From an uncultured Pseudomonadota bacterium (GTDB lineage Bacteria; Myxococcota_A; UBA796; SXON01), in NCBI GenBank assembly GCA_903844155.1, contig CAIMSU010000280.1:1-64000 (forward strand): 64,000 nucleotides of DNA. The letters are read 5' to 3'. Made by a program: the position numbers and the translations under genes. The notes beneath the pieces were generated by a model, which had not been told where the DNA came from, did no database searches, and worked only from the letters and a program-made list of their open reading frames with translations. The first letter of the stretch is position 1. Each line of letters begins with the position of its first letter. Positions 29,703 through 39,033 of this stretch are shown piece after piece.

Positions 29703-31331
29703 ATGCCCCACGTCCACGGCGGTCAACTCGTCGCCCAGGCCTTCGCAAAAGAAGGTGTCACGCACGTTTTCACGCTGTGCGGCGGCCACATACAGCACAT
29801 CTACGACGGGTGCCTGAACGAGGGCATCCGGGTCGTTGACTTCCGGCACGAGCAGGCGGCCGGGCACGCCGCCGAGGGCTGGGCGCGCGCGACGGGGAAG
29901 CCCGGAGTGGCGCTTGTGACGGCCGGTCCGGGGGTGACGGACGCGGTCACCGCCGTGGCGAACGCCCACCGGGGCGGCGTGCCGATGATCCTGATTGGCG
30001 GCCAGGGACCGCGCTTCTACTCGGGGATGGGGTCCCTGCAGGAGATGGACCACGTCACGCTGATGCGGAGCATCACGAAGTGGAGCGCGACCGTGCCGGA
30101 AACCCGTCGCATCCCCGATTTCCTGGCGATGGCGTTCCGGAAAGCGACGACCGGCGTGCCGGGTCCGGTGTTCCTGGAGATGCCGCTGGACGTGCTGATG
30201 CTGATGGAGAAGTCGGAGGACCTGACCTACCCGCAGGACTACCGCACCCACCACGTGACCGGCGGAGATCCGGAGGCGATCAATGCCGCCGCAAACGCGC
30301 TTTCAAAGGCGAAGAGCCCGGTTGCGGTGGTCGGCACGCAATGGTGGTGGAGCCCGTACAAGGACGCGATCGAACACTTCGTCGACGCCTACGATCTCCC
30401 GGTCTTTCTCAACGGAGGCGCGCGGGGCGCGCTCCCGCCCGACGACCCGCGCTTCTTCCGCCTCTGCCGCTCCAAGGCCCTCGCAAACGCCGATGTCATC
30501 GTGATCTTCGGCACGCCGTGGGACTTCCGGCTCAACTACGGGCAGGACATCCCGGCCACTACGACGGTCATCCATGTGGACCTCGACGGGGACGTCATCG
30601 GGCACAACCGCGGCGCCAACGTCGGGATCGTCGGCGACACCGGGCTCGTCATGCGTCAGCTCGCGGAGGCCGCCTCGCGCGTGAGCGACGGCAAGTGGGT
30701 TCACACGGTTCGCGGCTACGAAACCAGCCGCCTCCACAAGATGCAGGCGGACCTGAACAGCGACGCGATGCCGATCCACCCGCTGCGCTTCTCCAAGGAG
30801 CTCGCAGCCGCGATCCCAGCGAATTCCACGATCGTCTGCGACGGGGGCGACATCGTCGGCACCGCCGCCAAGGTCGTGGACGTCACCCGCCCCGGCCACT
30901 GGATGGACCCCGGGCCGTTGGGAACCCTCGGCGTTGGACCAAGCTTTGCAATGGCCGCCAAGCTCGCGCGGCCGGACGAACCCGCCTTCATCATCTACGG
31001 CGACGGCTCGTTCGGCCTCAACGGCATGGAATACGAGGCCGCCGCCAGGCAGAACATCCCGTTCGTCGGCGTGATGGGCAACGACGCCGCGTGGACCCAG
31101 ATCCGCCGCGGACAAGCACAGATCTTCGGCAACGACCGCCTCCCCGCCACCGGCCTCGCGTACACGCGCTACGACCTCATGGTCGAGGCGCTCGGCGGTC
31201 ACGGCGAGTACGTCGAGCGGCCGGAGGACATCCGCCCGGCCATCGAGCGCGCGCTGGAGAGCGGAAAGCCGGCGTTGGTGAACGTGAAGATCGGCGCGTC
31301 GTCCTTCCGGGACGGGGCGATTTCGGTTTAG
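29703..31331 (+). CDS. Thiamine-pyrophosphate-dependent enzyme (acetolactate synthase/2-hydroxyacyl-CoA lyase-like)
   Basis: GGQLVAQAFAKEGVTHVFTLCGGHIQHIYDGC…DFRHEQAAGHAAEGWAR…TAGPGVTDAVTAVANAH…IYGDGSFGLNGMEYEAAARQNIPFVGVMGND. Confidence 0.9.
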   Translation: MPHVHGGQLVAQAFAKEGVTHVFTLCGGHIQHIYDGCLNEGIRVVDFRHEQAAGHAAEGWARATGKPGVALVTAGPGVTDAVTAVANAHRGGVPMILIGGQGPRFYSGMGSLQEMDHVTLMRSITKWSATVPETRRIPDFLAMAFRKATTGVPGPVFLEMPLDVLMLMEKSEDLTYPQDYRTHHVTGGDPEAINAAANALSKAKSPVAVVGTQWWWSPYKDAIEHFVDAYDLPVFLNGGARGALPPDDPRFFRLCRSKALANADVIVIFGTPWDFRLNYGQDIPATTTVIHVDLDGDVIGHNRGANVGIVGDTGLVMRQLAEAASRVSDGKWVHTVRGYETSRLHKMQADLNSDAMPIHPLRFSKELAAAIPANSTIVCDGGDIVGTAAKVVDVTRPGHWMDPGPLGTLGVGPSFAMAAKLARPDEPAFIIYGDGSFGLNGMEYEAAARQNIPFVGVMGNDAAWTQIRRGQAQIFGNDRLPATGLAYTRYDLMVEALGGHGEYVERPEDIRPAIERALESGKPALVNVKIGASSFRDGAISV

Positions 31332-31447
31332 GGGCGTGGCGGTGGAAAACGGAGAACGGCCAAGCACCCCTGCCACTCTTGCCAACGCGGGCCTCGCGCG
31401 GCACTCCTCCTCAGCGCGCGTGGCAGGCCTGGCAGCCGGCCCCGATC

Positions 31448-31524
31448 GATGTTCCAAAACTGCGGAGACCACTTCTGGTACCTCTCCGATGTACCACAAG
31501 TGGTCTCCGCAGTTTTGGAACATC
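31448..31524. repeat. Long intergenic foldback: 34-bp inverted arms (1 mismatch), 9-nt loop
   Basis: Left 31448-31481 gatgttccaaaactgcggagaccacttctggtac; right 31491-31524 gtaccacaagtggtctccgcagttttggaacatc. Confidence 0.95.
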
Positions 31525-31577
31525 CCTGATGCCCGCGGGGGAGCACGAAAACCCGCGAGCTGACCGCGACGAACGCT

Positions 31578-32714
31578 CTATATCGAAAACTCCTTCTCCT
31601 TCGCCACCTTCGCCTCGTACCCCTTGTCCGTCCACTCCTTGGCGCGTGCATCGGCCCAGGTCGCGCTCTCGGACGAGGCCTTCTCGGGCGTCTCCGTGTA
31701 GATCACCGGCCAGTCGCCGGCGTCCATCGTGCACTTCGTGAGCTTCGGCTTCTCCGCGCGTAGTGGCGGCTCGATGTCGGCGATGATGCTCCAGTGCGTC
31801 CCACCCTCGGTCAGCGTCGTGTAGTGGATGACCGCGGTTTTCTTGCCGCTGCACGTCCCCGACTCCACGCTGGCAACCCCGTACAGGAATTTGCCGCCCG
31901 CCTGGACGCGGTCCGGGTAGATCGTCGGCAACAGCGAGGCCGCGGCCTTCTCAGCGCCCGAGTTCGCCAACTGCGTCGCCACGCCCTTCGCCTGGTCGGG
32001 CCCGGTCTTCTGGGCAACACCAACGAGGGCGTCCTCAAGCCCCTTGTGGGCCTCTGCCGTCATGTCCTGCCCGAGGCCGGGCGCCATCGCGTTCGTCATC
32101 GCCTCGAGCAGCGGGTTGAACGGCCCGCCGTTGCCCGCAGCCGCGATGGCCGCAGCAGAGAGCGTCGGCAGCGCGTCGGCCTTCTCCTTCTTGCCGTAGA
32201 TGTTGGCGAGGCCCATGTACTTTTCGTCGAATTCCTTGGCGGGCGGGGCCTTGACCTTCGCGTCCACCCACGTCCAGAGCTTGGGGTCGTCGCAGGCCTG
32301 GTAGGCCGAGCTCCACTGCTTGAAGTCGACGTCGCGCAGGGCGGCGTAGGCACCCTGGAGGAAGGTCGTGCTGAGCGGATGGTCCTTGCAGGCCGCGCCG
32401 ATGTTCGTGGCGACCTCGTCCCGCGCGTCGTAGTCCGGGATCTTGCCGATGGCCGACCACGCTGGCGTCCAGAGCTTCGCGTCGATGGCGACCTGCACGA
32501 GCGCGGTGACCGCATCCGTGTCGCCAGCCTTCGCCAGGAACGTCAGGAAAGAGCCCTCGGCAACCTTGGGATCGCACGCGATGAGCGCCTGATACGCGGG
32601 GGCGACGGCATCCGGCGTGAGCGCCGCGACGCCCGCGAGCTGCGCATCACAGGCGGCATGCGCAGGCGCGACGAGGGTGAGGACGGCGCTGACGAGCAGA
32701 CTGGTGAATGGCAT
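31578..32714 (-). CDS. Hypothetical secreted protein
   Basis: MPFTSLLVSAVLTLVAPAHAACDAQLAG signal peptide; long ORF. Confidence 0.65.
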   Translation of the reverse strand: MPFTSLLVSAVLTLVAPAHAACDAQLAGVAALTPDAVAPAYQALIACDPKVAEGSFLTFLAKAGDTDAVTALVQVAIDAKLWTPAWSAIGKIPDYDARDEVATNIGAACKDHPLSTTFLQGAYAALRDVDFKQWSSAYQACDDPKLWTWVDAKVKAPPAKEFDEKYMGLANIYGKKEKADALPTLSAAAIAAAGNGGPFNPLLEAMTNAMAPGLGQDMTAEAHKGLEDALVGVAQKTGPDQAKGVATQLANSGAEKAAASLLPTIYPDRVQAGGKFLYGVASVESGTCSGKKTAVIHYTTLTEGGTHWSIIADIEPPLRAEKPKLTKCTMDAGDWPVIYTETPEKASSESATWADARAKEWTDKGYEAKVAKEKEFSI

Positions 32715-32879
32715 GCAGACTCCGGCGGTCGAGGGGCTAACACCCGGGGAGCGGCCCGGCATCGCCGATCAAACCCGCCGGCACGCCGATCCACGCCCCT
32801 GCGGGGTCACGTTTGGTCTGCGGACGACCCGCGAATACCCGGCTATGCTCGCGCGTCCAAGCCCAGACCGGAGTCTGTC

Positions 32880-33260
32880 ATGCTGCTCGTCCTCTCGCTC
32901 GCCCTCGCTGCCACCACACCTGCCGCCTCGCCTGCCGCCGCTGCGAGCAGCGCGCCCGCGGTGACAGCCACCACGACGACAACCACGACGACAGCCACCA
33001 CGTCGACGACGACGACCACCGCGCCCATCGTCCCGGCCACGGACGCCAACGGCGCGCCGCTCTGCGTGGTCGTGCCCGCCAGCACGACGGGCACCGCTGC
33101 GGCGAGCACCGCCACGCCGAGCGCCACTGGGACCCCCGCCGCGACGACCGCCTCCACCCTCCCGCCCTGCGGACCGGACGGCAAGCCCGCGCCAACCGCC
33201 AAGAAGAAGCTGCAGAAGTCCAACACCAACCGGATGGAGGCGGAGGAGACGCGCGAGTAG
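32880..33260 (+). CDS. Hypothetical secreted Thr/Ala-rich low-complexity protein
   Basis: MLLVLSLALAATTPAASPA…TTTTTTTTATTSTTTTTAP; ORF with signal-like N-terminus. Confidence 0.5.
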   Translation: MLLVLSLALAATTPAASPAAAASSAPAVTATTTTTTTTATTSTTTTTAPIVPATDANGAPLCVVVPASTTGTAAASTATPSATGTPAATTASTLPPCGPDGKPAPTAKKKLQKSNTNRMEAEETRE

Positions 33261-33264
33261 CCCC

Positions 33265-34659
33265 GTGGCCCTGCCTGAGCTCATCACGGACCCGGCGATC
33301 ATCGCGGGGTATCTCTCCGACGCGTCGAACACGCACGGCTCGGCCGACGCCCTCCTACGCCCGACCTCCACGCTGGAAGTCGCCGCGATCATCCGGCATT
33401 GTCAGGCGAACGTCATCCCGCTGACGGTCACCGCCCGGCGCACATCGACCACCGGCGCGCCCGTCCCCGAGGGCGGCTGGCTGCTGTCGACCGAGAAGCT
33501 GGCGACCCTCCACGCGCCCGACGACGTCGACGCCGGCATGCTCCTCGGCGAGTATCAGGCGGCGATCGAGGCGCAAGGCCTGTTCTTCCCGCCGGACCCC
33601 ACGAGCCGCCATGAATGCAGCGTCGGTGGGGCCGTCGCGTGCAACGCCTCGGGCGCACGGACGTACGCGTACGGACCCACCCGCCCGTGGATCCGCAAGG
33701 TGGAAGCGGTGCTTGCCGACGGAACCGTCGTGCAGGCCGACCGCGAGACGCCTTGTCCCTGGCCCGTGCCGGCATGGTCGGAGCCGCACGTAAAGACGGC
33801 CGCGGGCTATTTCCCGGCGACGAACCTGCTCGATGCGCTCATCGGTGCGGAGGGGACTCTCGGCGTCGTCACCCGCGTGTGGACGCGCCTGATCCCGCTG
33901 CCAAGGCACGTGCTCGCGATCTTCGCCTTCTTCCCGAGCCGGGCGTCGCTCCTCGATTTTCTCACTGAAGCACGGGCCACACGCACGCGGATCACCCCTG
34001 GTGGCGCCCGGGAGGACGGAGGCGCTGGCCTGCGGCCCCGCTGCATCGAATACTTCGACAGGCGCTCGCTGGACCTGATCCGCTCTCGCGTGCCCGTCAG
34101 CGAGGCCGACAGCGCCGTGCTTTTTGAGATCGAGCACGACGGCGAACCGCCCCTCGAAGCCTGGATCGACGCCCTCCAACGGCACGGCGCGCTCGTCGAC
34201 GACACGATCGTGGCCGAAGACGAAGCCGGCCTCGCCCGCCTCCACGCCATTCGCCACGCGCTCCCGGCCGAAGTCAACGAGATCATCGCCCGGAACGGCG
34301 TCCGCAAGGTCGGGACCGACTTTGCCGTCCCCGACTCGGCACTCCCCGAAATGCTGGCGTTGTACGACGATACGGGCGGCATGCCGGCCGTGTGCTTCGG
34401 TCACCTCGGCGACAACCACCTGCACCTCAATTTCCTGCCGCGAACCCAGGAAGAGTGGGCGCAAGCGAAGGATCGCTACATGACGCTTGCCCGGCGTGCC
34501 GTAGCCCTCGGCGGCACCGTGAGCGCGGAGCACGGCATCGGCCGACTCAAGCGCGCCCACCTCGCCATGATGGTTGGCGACGAGCAGATCGCAGCATGGC
34601 GCGCCTTGCGGAAGCTTGCGGATCCGAGCGGGATTCTGGGGCGCGGGGTGATGGTGTAG
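33265..34659 (+). CDS. FAD-binding oxidase (GlcD/D-lactate dehydrogenase-like)
   Basis: LEVAAIIRHCQANVIPLTVTARRTSTTGAPVPEGG…PPDPTSRHECSVGGAVACNASGARTYAYGPTRPWI…HIGRLKR-type C-term (SAEHGIGRLKRAHLAMM). Confidence 0.9.
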   Translation: MALPELITDPAIIAGYLSDASNTHGSADALLRPTSTLEVAAIIRHCQANVIPLTVTARRTSTTGAPVPEGGWLLSTEKLATLHAPDDVDAGMLLGEYQAAIEAQGLFFPPDPTSRHECSVGGAVACNASGARTYAYGPTRPWIRKVEAVLADGTVVQADRETPCPWPVPAWSEPHVKTAAGYFPATNLLDALIGAEGTLGVVTRVWTRLIPLPRHVLAIFAFFPSRASLLDFLTEARATRTRITPGGAREDGGAGLRPRCIEYFDRRSLDLIRSRVPVSEADSAVLFEIEHDGEPPLEAWIDALQRHGALVDDTIVAEDEAGLARLHAIRHALPAEVNEIIARNGVRKVGTDFAVPDSALPEMLALYDDTGGMPAVCFGHLGDNHLHLNFLPRTQEEWAQAKDRYMTLARRAVALGGTVSAEHGIGRLKRAHLAMMVGDEQIAAWRALRKLADPSGILGRGVMV

Positions 34660-34681
34660 CCCGCCCGCGCCCGTTTCTTGA

Positions 34682-34695
34682 TACCCGGCCGGGTA
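34682..34695. promoter_or_regulatory. Perfect 14-bp palindrome TACCCGGCCGGGTA upstream of the 34707 gene
   Basis: Direct reading; 11 nt upstream of the GTG start. Confidence 0.35.
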
Positions 34696-34706
34696 CCGGA
34701 GCCAAG

Positions 34707-35891
34707 GTGACCCAGACCGAGATCGACCTCCTCGCCGAGAGCGCCCTGCAAGCCCTCGGGCGAGATGACCCGCGCAAAGCCCGCGAATTGCTGATGGAGG
34801 CGATCACCGCTGCCCCGAATCGCGCTGATCTGGTCCATGCGTTGGGCGTCGTGCAGCTTCAGCTCGGCGAAGCGCACCTCGGCCTCCCGCTGGTCGAGCA
34901 GGCCATCGCGATGGCGATGGCGCTCGGCGGGGCGGACGCGGCAAAAGGAAGGGAGATGCTCGATGGTTTCGAACTCTCCCTCGCCGCGGCCCACGAAGAT
35001 CTCGACCACCCTGAGGAGGCCGAGGCGGCGTACCGACGCATCCTGGCGCGCACCGGCAACCCCCGTGCATCCCACCAGTTGGCGCTCCTCCTCCTGGCCT
35101 GGGGCCGGCTCGACGAGGGCCTGGACACGTTGGACCATTACGTGACCGCCGACGCGGACGATCCAGACGCCCAGCGCGGCCTCAAGGCGCTGGCCGGCGA
35201 GATCCGGCTCTGGATCGCCCGGAAATTGCACCCGAAGAACCTGCTGCAGGCGCACCGGGACGAGTACGTTGCGATGTTCGACGACTACCTGAAGGGCCCG
35301 GCCAAAGGCTGGGTCGCAGAGCCGGCAAAGATGCGGCGCGGACCGGACGGTCGCCTCGTCCCGATCGTGCCGGAGGGCGCCAGGCCATACGCCGGCGTGC
35401 GCGTGGATCTGGTCAACCCGGCGACGAACCAGATCGGCCAGGTCGGGGATCAGCCCATGGTCGTGCAGATCGCCGAGTTTCCGGCGCTCTCGCAGGCGCC
35501 TGTACAGCTCCGCTGGGAGCACGAGGAGTTTGACCTGCGCGTCTCCACGCAGTGCCCCTGGGATCAGCTCCCGATCCAGATCCTCTTCAAGAACGGCGCC
35601 GGTGCGGAGGGCGCGCTGGACGCTGCTGACGTTGTCCTCGGCGCTTGGTACGTCGCGGGCTTCGACGGCGCTTTTGGCACGCCGGAGGGCCACCGGTTGC
35701 ACGACATCAGCTATCCGACCGCCGCGCGCGCGTGGCATGACGGCTTTCTCGGCGTGACCTACGACGTCGACATGGGCCGCGCGGAGCTTCGCGCCATCGA
35801 CGACCTCGTACAGCGCCTCGCGCACTTGAACGCGCACCACCCGATCGACCGGGTCCTGCTCGGGCGCGGCTACCTGCCCGTCCCCGGATGA
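34707..35891 (+). CDS. TPR-type hypothetical protein
   Basis: N-terminal helical repeats (ALQALGRDDPRKARELLMEAITAAPNRADLVHALGVVQLQLGEAHLG…); GTG start. Confidence 0.6.
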   Translation: MTQTEIDLLAESALQALGRDDPRKARELLMEAITAAPNRADLVHALGVVQLQLGEAHLGLPLVEQAIAMAMALGGADAAKGREMLDGFELSLAAAHEDLDHPEEAEAAYRRILARTGNPRASHQLALLLLAWGRLDEGLDTLDHYVTADADDPDAQRGLKALAGEIRLWIARKLHPKNLLQAHRDEYVAMFDDYLKGPAKGWVAEPAKMRRGPDGRLVPIVPEGARPYAGVRVDLVNPATNQIGQVGDQPMVVQIAEFPALSQAPVQLRWEHEEFDLRVSTQCPWDQLPIQILFKNGAGAEGALDAADVVLGAWYVAGFDGAFGTPEGHRLHDISYPTAARAWHDGFLGVTYDVDMGRAELRAIDDLVQRLAHLNAHHPIDRVLLGRGYLPVPG

Positions 35892-36730
35892 GCCCGCTGG
35901 ACGAACTGTACCTCTCGATGGAGGTGATGGCCGGTGTCTTCGGGGCGTTGTTCGGTAGCTTCCTGAATGTCTGCATCATCCGGATGCCTGAGGATCGCTC
36001 TGTCGCCTGGCCGGGTTCGGCCTGCCCCCACTGCGGCAAGCCGGTCCGCCCGTACGACAACGTCCCGATCTTCGCCTGGTTCTGGCTCGGCGGAAAGTGC
36101 CGCGACTGCAAGACGCCGTTCTCAGCGCTCTACCCGACCATCGAAGCGCTGTTCGCCTGCCTCATCGTCCTGCTCTTCCGCCGCGTGATCCCGGATGTCG
36201 TCGCCATCGACCCTGCCCACCTCGTCGCGATGGTCTGGTACGGCTGGCTCCTGTTCGCGCTCGTCGGGCTCACGTTCATCGACCTCAAGCACAAGATCAT
36301 CCCCGATGCGTTCAGCATCTACAGCGTCCCCGTGGGCATCGCCGGGGCGGCGCTCTGCACGCACCTCGGCTTCAAGTACGCGCCGACCTGGGAACAATCG
36401 GTGGTGGGCGCGGCGACGGGGGGGCTGGGGCTGGTGGCGATCATGGCGCTCTACAAGCTCGTCCGCAAACGCGAGGGCATGGGCCTCGGGGATGCGAAGC
36501 TGCTCGCGCTGTTGGGCAGCTACTTTGCGGCGATTCCCGCGCTTCTGGTCATCATCGTGGCGGCGAGCGTGCTTGGCAGCATCGTTGGTGTCGGGACGAT
36601 GATTTACAAGCGGGGGAGCCTTTCGCTCGCGCTCCCCTTCGGCCCGTTCCTCGCCATCGGCGCCGTCGCCTGGCTGTTCTTCGGGGACCAGCTCGCGTTT
36701 GGGCCTGGCGCGCTGAAATGGGCGTTCTGA
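35888..36730 (+). CDS. pilD: Prepilin peptidase (A24 family)
   Basis: GALFGSFLNVCIIRMPED…CPHCGKPVRPYDNVPIFAWFWLGGKCRDCKTPFSALYPTIEAL…FIDLKHKIIPDA…GMGLGDAKLLALLG. Confidence 0.95.
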   Translation: MSPLDELYLSMEVMAGVFGALFGSFLNVCIIRMPEDRSVAWPGSACPHCGKPVRPYDNVPIFAWFWLGGKCRDCKTPFSALYPTIEALFACLIVLLFRRVIPDVVAIDPAHLVAMVWYGWLLFALVGLTFIDLKHKIIPDAFSIYSVPVGIAGAALCTHLGFKYAPTWEQSVVGAATGGLGLVAIMALYKLVRKREGMGLGDAKLLALLGSYFAAIPALLVIIVAASVLGSIVGVGTMIYKRGSLSLALPFGPFLAIGAVAWLFFGDQLAFGPGALKWAF

Positions 36731-36757
36731 CCGCGGCCCTTGCGATAGCTTCGCCCC

Positions 36758-37606
36758 ATGCTCCTGCTCGTCGCCGTCGCCCTCGCCGCCCCCCTCCCAC
36801 CCTACGCCTACAGCCACCCGACCGCCGCATCCGAAGACGACCTCACCAGCTACACCTTCCCGAAGTGGCCGGTGCGGACCACGGTCTACGCCGCCTCTGG
36901 CGAGGTTGCGGTCTACGACGCCGTCGGCGGGAAGTCGCTCGGGCTGATCCCGTTCGGGCAGGCGCTCAGGGTCGAGGAGGTCGGTGCCAGTGCGACCGTC
37001 GCCGACAAGGTGGACGCCTGGTACCGGGTGAGCGGACCGAAGAATGGCTGGGTTCATGGCGGGGATCTGACGCCCTACCGATGGGAGGTGGACCTCGACG
37101 GGGACGGTGAGAAGGAGGTGGCAACAGCGACCTGGCTCGGCGACTTCACCGTCCGCGTGCGCGTTTTCGAGCCCTCCGTCAGCGCCGGCGGGGTCATGCA
37201 GTTGGACGTGGACGCCGCGGGAGGGGGCTACCTCTCGCAGAACGGCGCCGAACTGCAGGCGGAGATCGTCCCATACTCGACCGCCGGCATCGCCATGATC
37301 CACCTGCACCTCGGCGTGGAGGCCTGCGCGGACTTCCGTGACGACTGGATCTCCTACACGAGCGAGGGCGCGGGCCGCATCGGCACCGAGCACGTTGCCC
37401 TTTCGCTCGCAGGGCTCTCTGACCCTCCCAACTCATCGACGTTTGAGGTGGCGTTTTCAGGAAAGCGCAAGACCGCGTACGTCACCCGCACAACCGCGAA
37501 GGGCGACGCCAGCGCGAAGCCGACGAACGACGTCGCCACCACCCGGTACGTCCTTCGCGACGGTCTCTACCTCGTCGAGAAGGATGGAGAAGTCCAGCGG
37601 GAATGA
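36758..37606 (+). CDS. Hypothetical secreted protein, SH3-like segment
   Basis: MLLLVAVALAAPLPPYAYSHPT signal; VYDAVGGKSLGLIPFGQALRVEEVG…KNGWVHGGDLTPYRW. Confidence 0.55.
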   Translation: MLLLVAVALAAPLPPYAYSHPTAASEDDLTSYTFPKWPVRTTVYAASGEVAVYDAVGGKSLGLIPFGQALRVEEVGASATVADKVDAWYRVSGPKNGWVHGGDLTPYRWEVDLDGDGEKEVATATWLGDFTVRVRVFEPSVSAGGVMQLDVDAAGGGYLSQNGAELQAEIVPYSTAGIAMIHLHLGVEACADFRDDWISYTSEGAGRIGTEHVALSLAGLSDPPNSSTFEVAFSGKRKTAYVTRTTAKGDASAKPTNDVATTRYVLRDGLYLVEKDGEVQRE

Positions 37607-37609
37607 GGG

Positions 37610-38389
37610 TTATGGTGAATTGCGACGAGGCTCGTAGTCCACCCGCACCAGGTACAGTCCGTCGGGCGGTGCCGTGCGCCCCGCCTCGTCCCGGGTCCCC
37701 TCGGCGCCCCGGTGCAGCAGCGCGCGGACCGAGCCCACGTCGCGCCTTCCCAGCCCCACTTCGATCGCCGTGCCGACGAGGATGCGGATCTGGTAGCGCA
37801 GGAAGCCCGGCCCGCTGAACGTGAGCGCGTGAACCTCGCCGTGCGGTCCGTCCATCATCGACCGCTCGGCTTCCCACACGGTCCGCACCGGCGACCGCTT
37901 CGGTACACTCGGGGCCTGGAACACCGAGTAATCCCACGTTCCGCGGTACGAAGCCAGCGCTTCGTCCACGAGGGCCCAGTTGATCGGCCCAGGCAAGCGC
38001 CACGCAAGGCCCTGCCAGAGTGGCGAGCGCGTCGGCGACTCGCGGATCAGGTAGCGGTACGTCTTGCCGGTGGCGGAAAACCGGGCGTGGAAGCCTGGGA
38101 GCGCAGGCTCTGCCGCCAGCACGGCGATGTCGGGCGGGAGCATCGCGTTGAGCGCCATGACGACCTGCTCCGGTGTACGGGCCTTCTCAGCACGGAAGCT
38201 GGCAACCTGCGCGAGCGCGTGCACCCCCGAGTCCGTGCGCCCGCTCCCGTGCACGCAGATGTGCTCGCCACCGAAAAGCCTCGCGACAGCGGTCTCAAGC
38301 TCGACCTGGACGGTCCGCACCCCCGCCTGGGTCTGCCAGCCGCAAAGCGCGCGTCCGTCGTAGCTGACGGTCAACTTCCACGTTTGCAT
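37610..38389 (-). CDS. truA: tRNA pseudouridine(38-40) synthase
   Basis: LTVSYDGRALCGWQTQAGVRTVQVELETA…HGSGRTDSGVHALAQVASF…FLRYQIRILVGTAIEVG. Confidence 0.95.
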   Translation of the reverse strand: MQTWKLTVSYDGRALCGWQTQAGVRTVQVELETAVARLFGGEHICVHGSGRTDSGVHALAQVASFRAEKARTPEQVVMALNAMLPPDIAVLAAEPALPGFHARFSATGKTYRYLIRESPTRSPLWQGLAWRLPGPINWALVDEALASYRGTWDYSVFQAPSVPKRSPVRTVWEAERSMMDGPHGEVHALTFSGPGFLRYQIRILVGTAIEVGLGRRDVGSVRALLHRGAEGTRDEAGRTAPPDGLYLVRVDYEPRRNSP

Positions 38390-38394
38390 CAACG

Positions 38395-39033
38395 CTACTG
38401 GACGCCCGCGATCCGGCCCACGCCCACGCGTGTGCGCGCGAAGGAGAGCAGCGGCATGTCCCACGGGCTGTCCCCGATCGCGAACACCGGTCTGCACCCC
38501 AGCCGCACCCACGCCGCTGTGACCTTCCCGCCCGCGATGGTGACCGGCGGGACGATGCGGTCCGTCAGCCGGTCGCCGCTCCAGGCCAGCTCCAGCCCGA
38601 TGACGCGCTGCAGACCAACCCGCGGCGCGACCGCCTCGCCAAGCACGGCGGCGCTTCCGGTCAGCATCCACACCCGGTGCCGGGTGGCCAGCCGCGCGGC
38701 CAGGGCTACGGTCTCCTCGCAGACCCGCACCTTGCCCTCGGCAAACGCCCGATCCACGAGCCCGCGGGCCTGTTCCCGGCTCAATCCCGACAGCGCCTGC
38801 GCCGTGATCTCCGCCTGAATGATCGACCCGCGAGTGCGGGCTTCGGGATCGTCCGTGGCGACAAGCGCGTGGTACGCCGGCCAGTCCCACCCGCTTGGCG
38901 CCAGCACCTCAACGGCTGACTCCCCGATGTCGCCGTGGATGAGCGTGCCGTCAAGGTCGAACAGCGCCTCGCCGGGCGGCAGCGCCATCGCCCGATCCCC
39001 GGCAGCCACAAGCGCCGTTTCAAGCTCGGTCAT
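38395..39033 (-). CDS. HAD-IB family hydrolase
   Basis: EALFDLDGTLIHGD…RVWMLTGSAAVLGEAVAPRVG…KVTAAWVRLGCRPVFAIGDSPWDMPLLSFA. Confidence 0.9.
   Translation of the reverse strand: MTELETALVAAGDRAMALPPGEALFDLDGTLIHGDIGESAVEVLAPSGWDWPAYHALVATDDPEARTRGSIIQAEITAQALSGLSREQARGLVDRAFAEGKVRVCEETVALAARLATRHRVWMLTGSAAVLGEAVAPRVGLQRVIGLELAWSGDRLTDRIVPPVTIAGGKVTAAWVRLGCRPVFAIGDSPWDMPLLSFARTRVGVGRIAGVQ

Noticed and set aside
32950-33030. ACG/ACC-rich stretch as a possible microsatellite repeat element
   Set aside because: It simply encodes a Thr-rich low-complexity segment with varied codons; not a clean tandem repeat.
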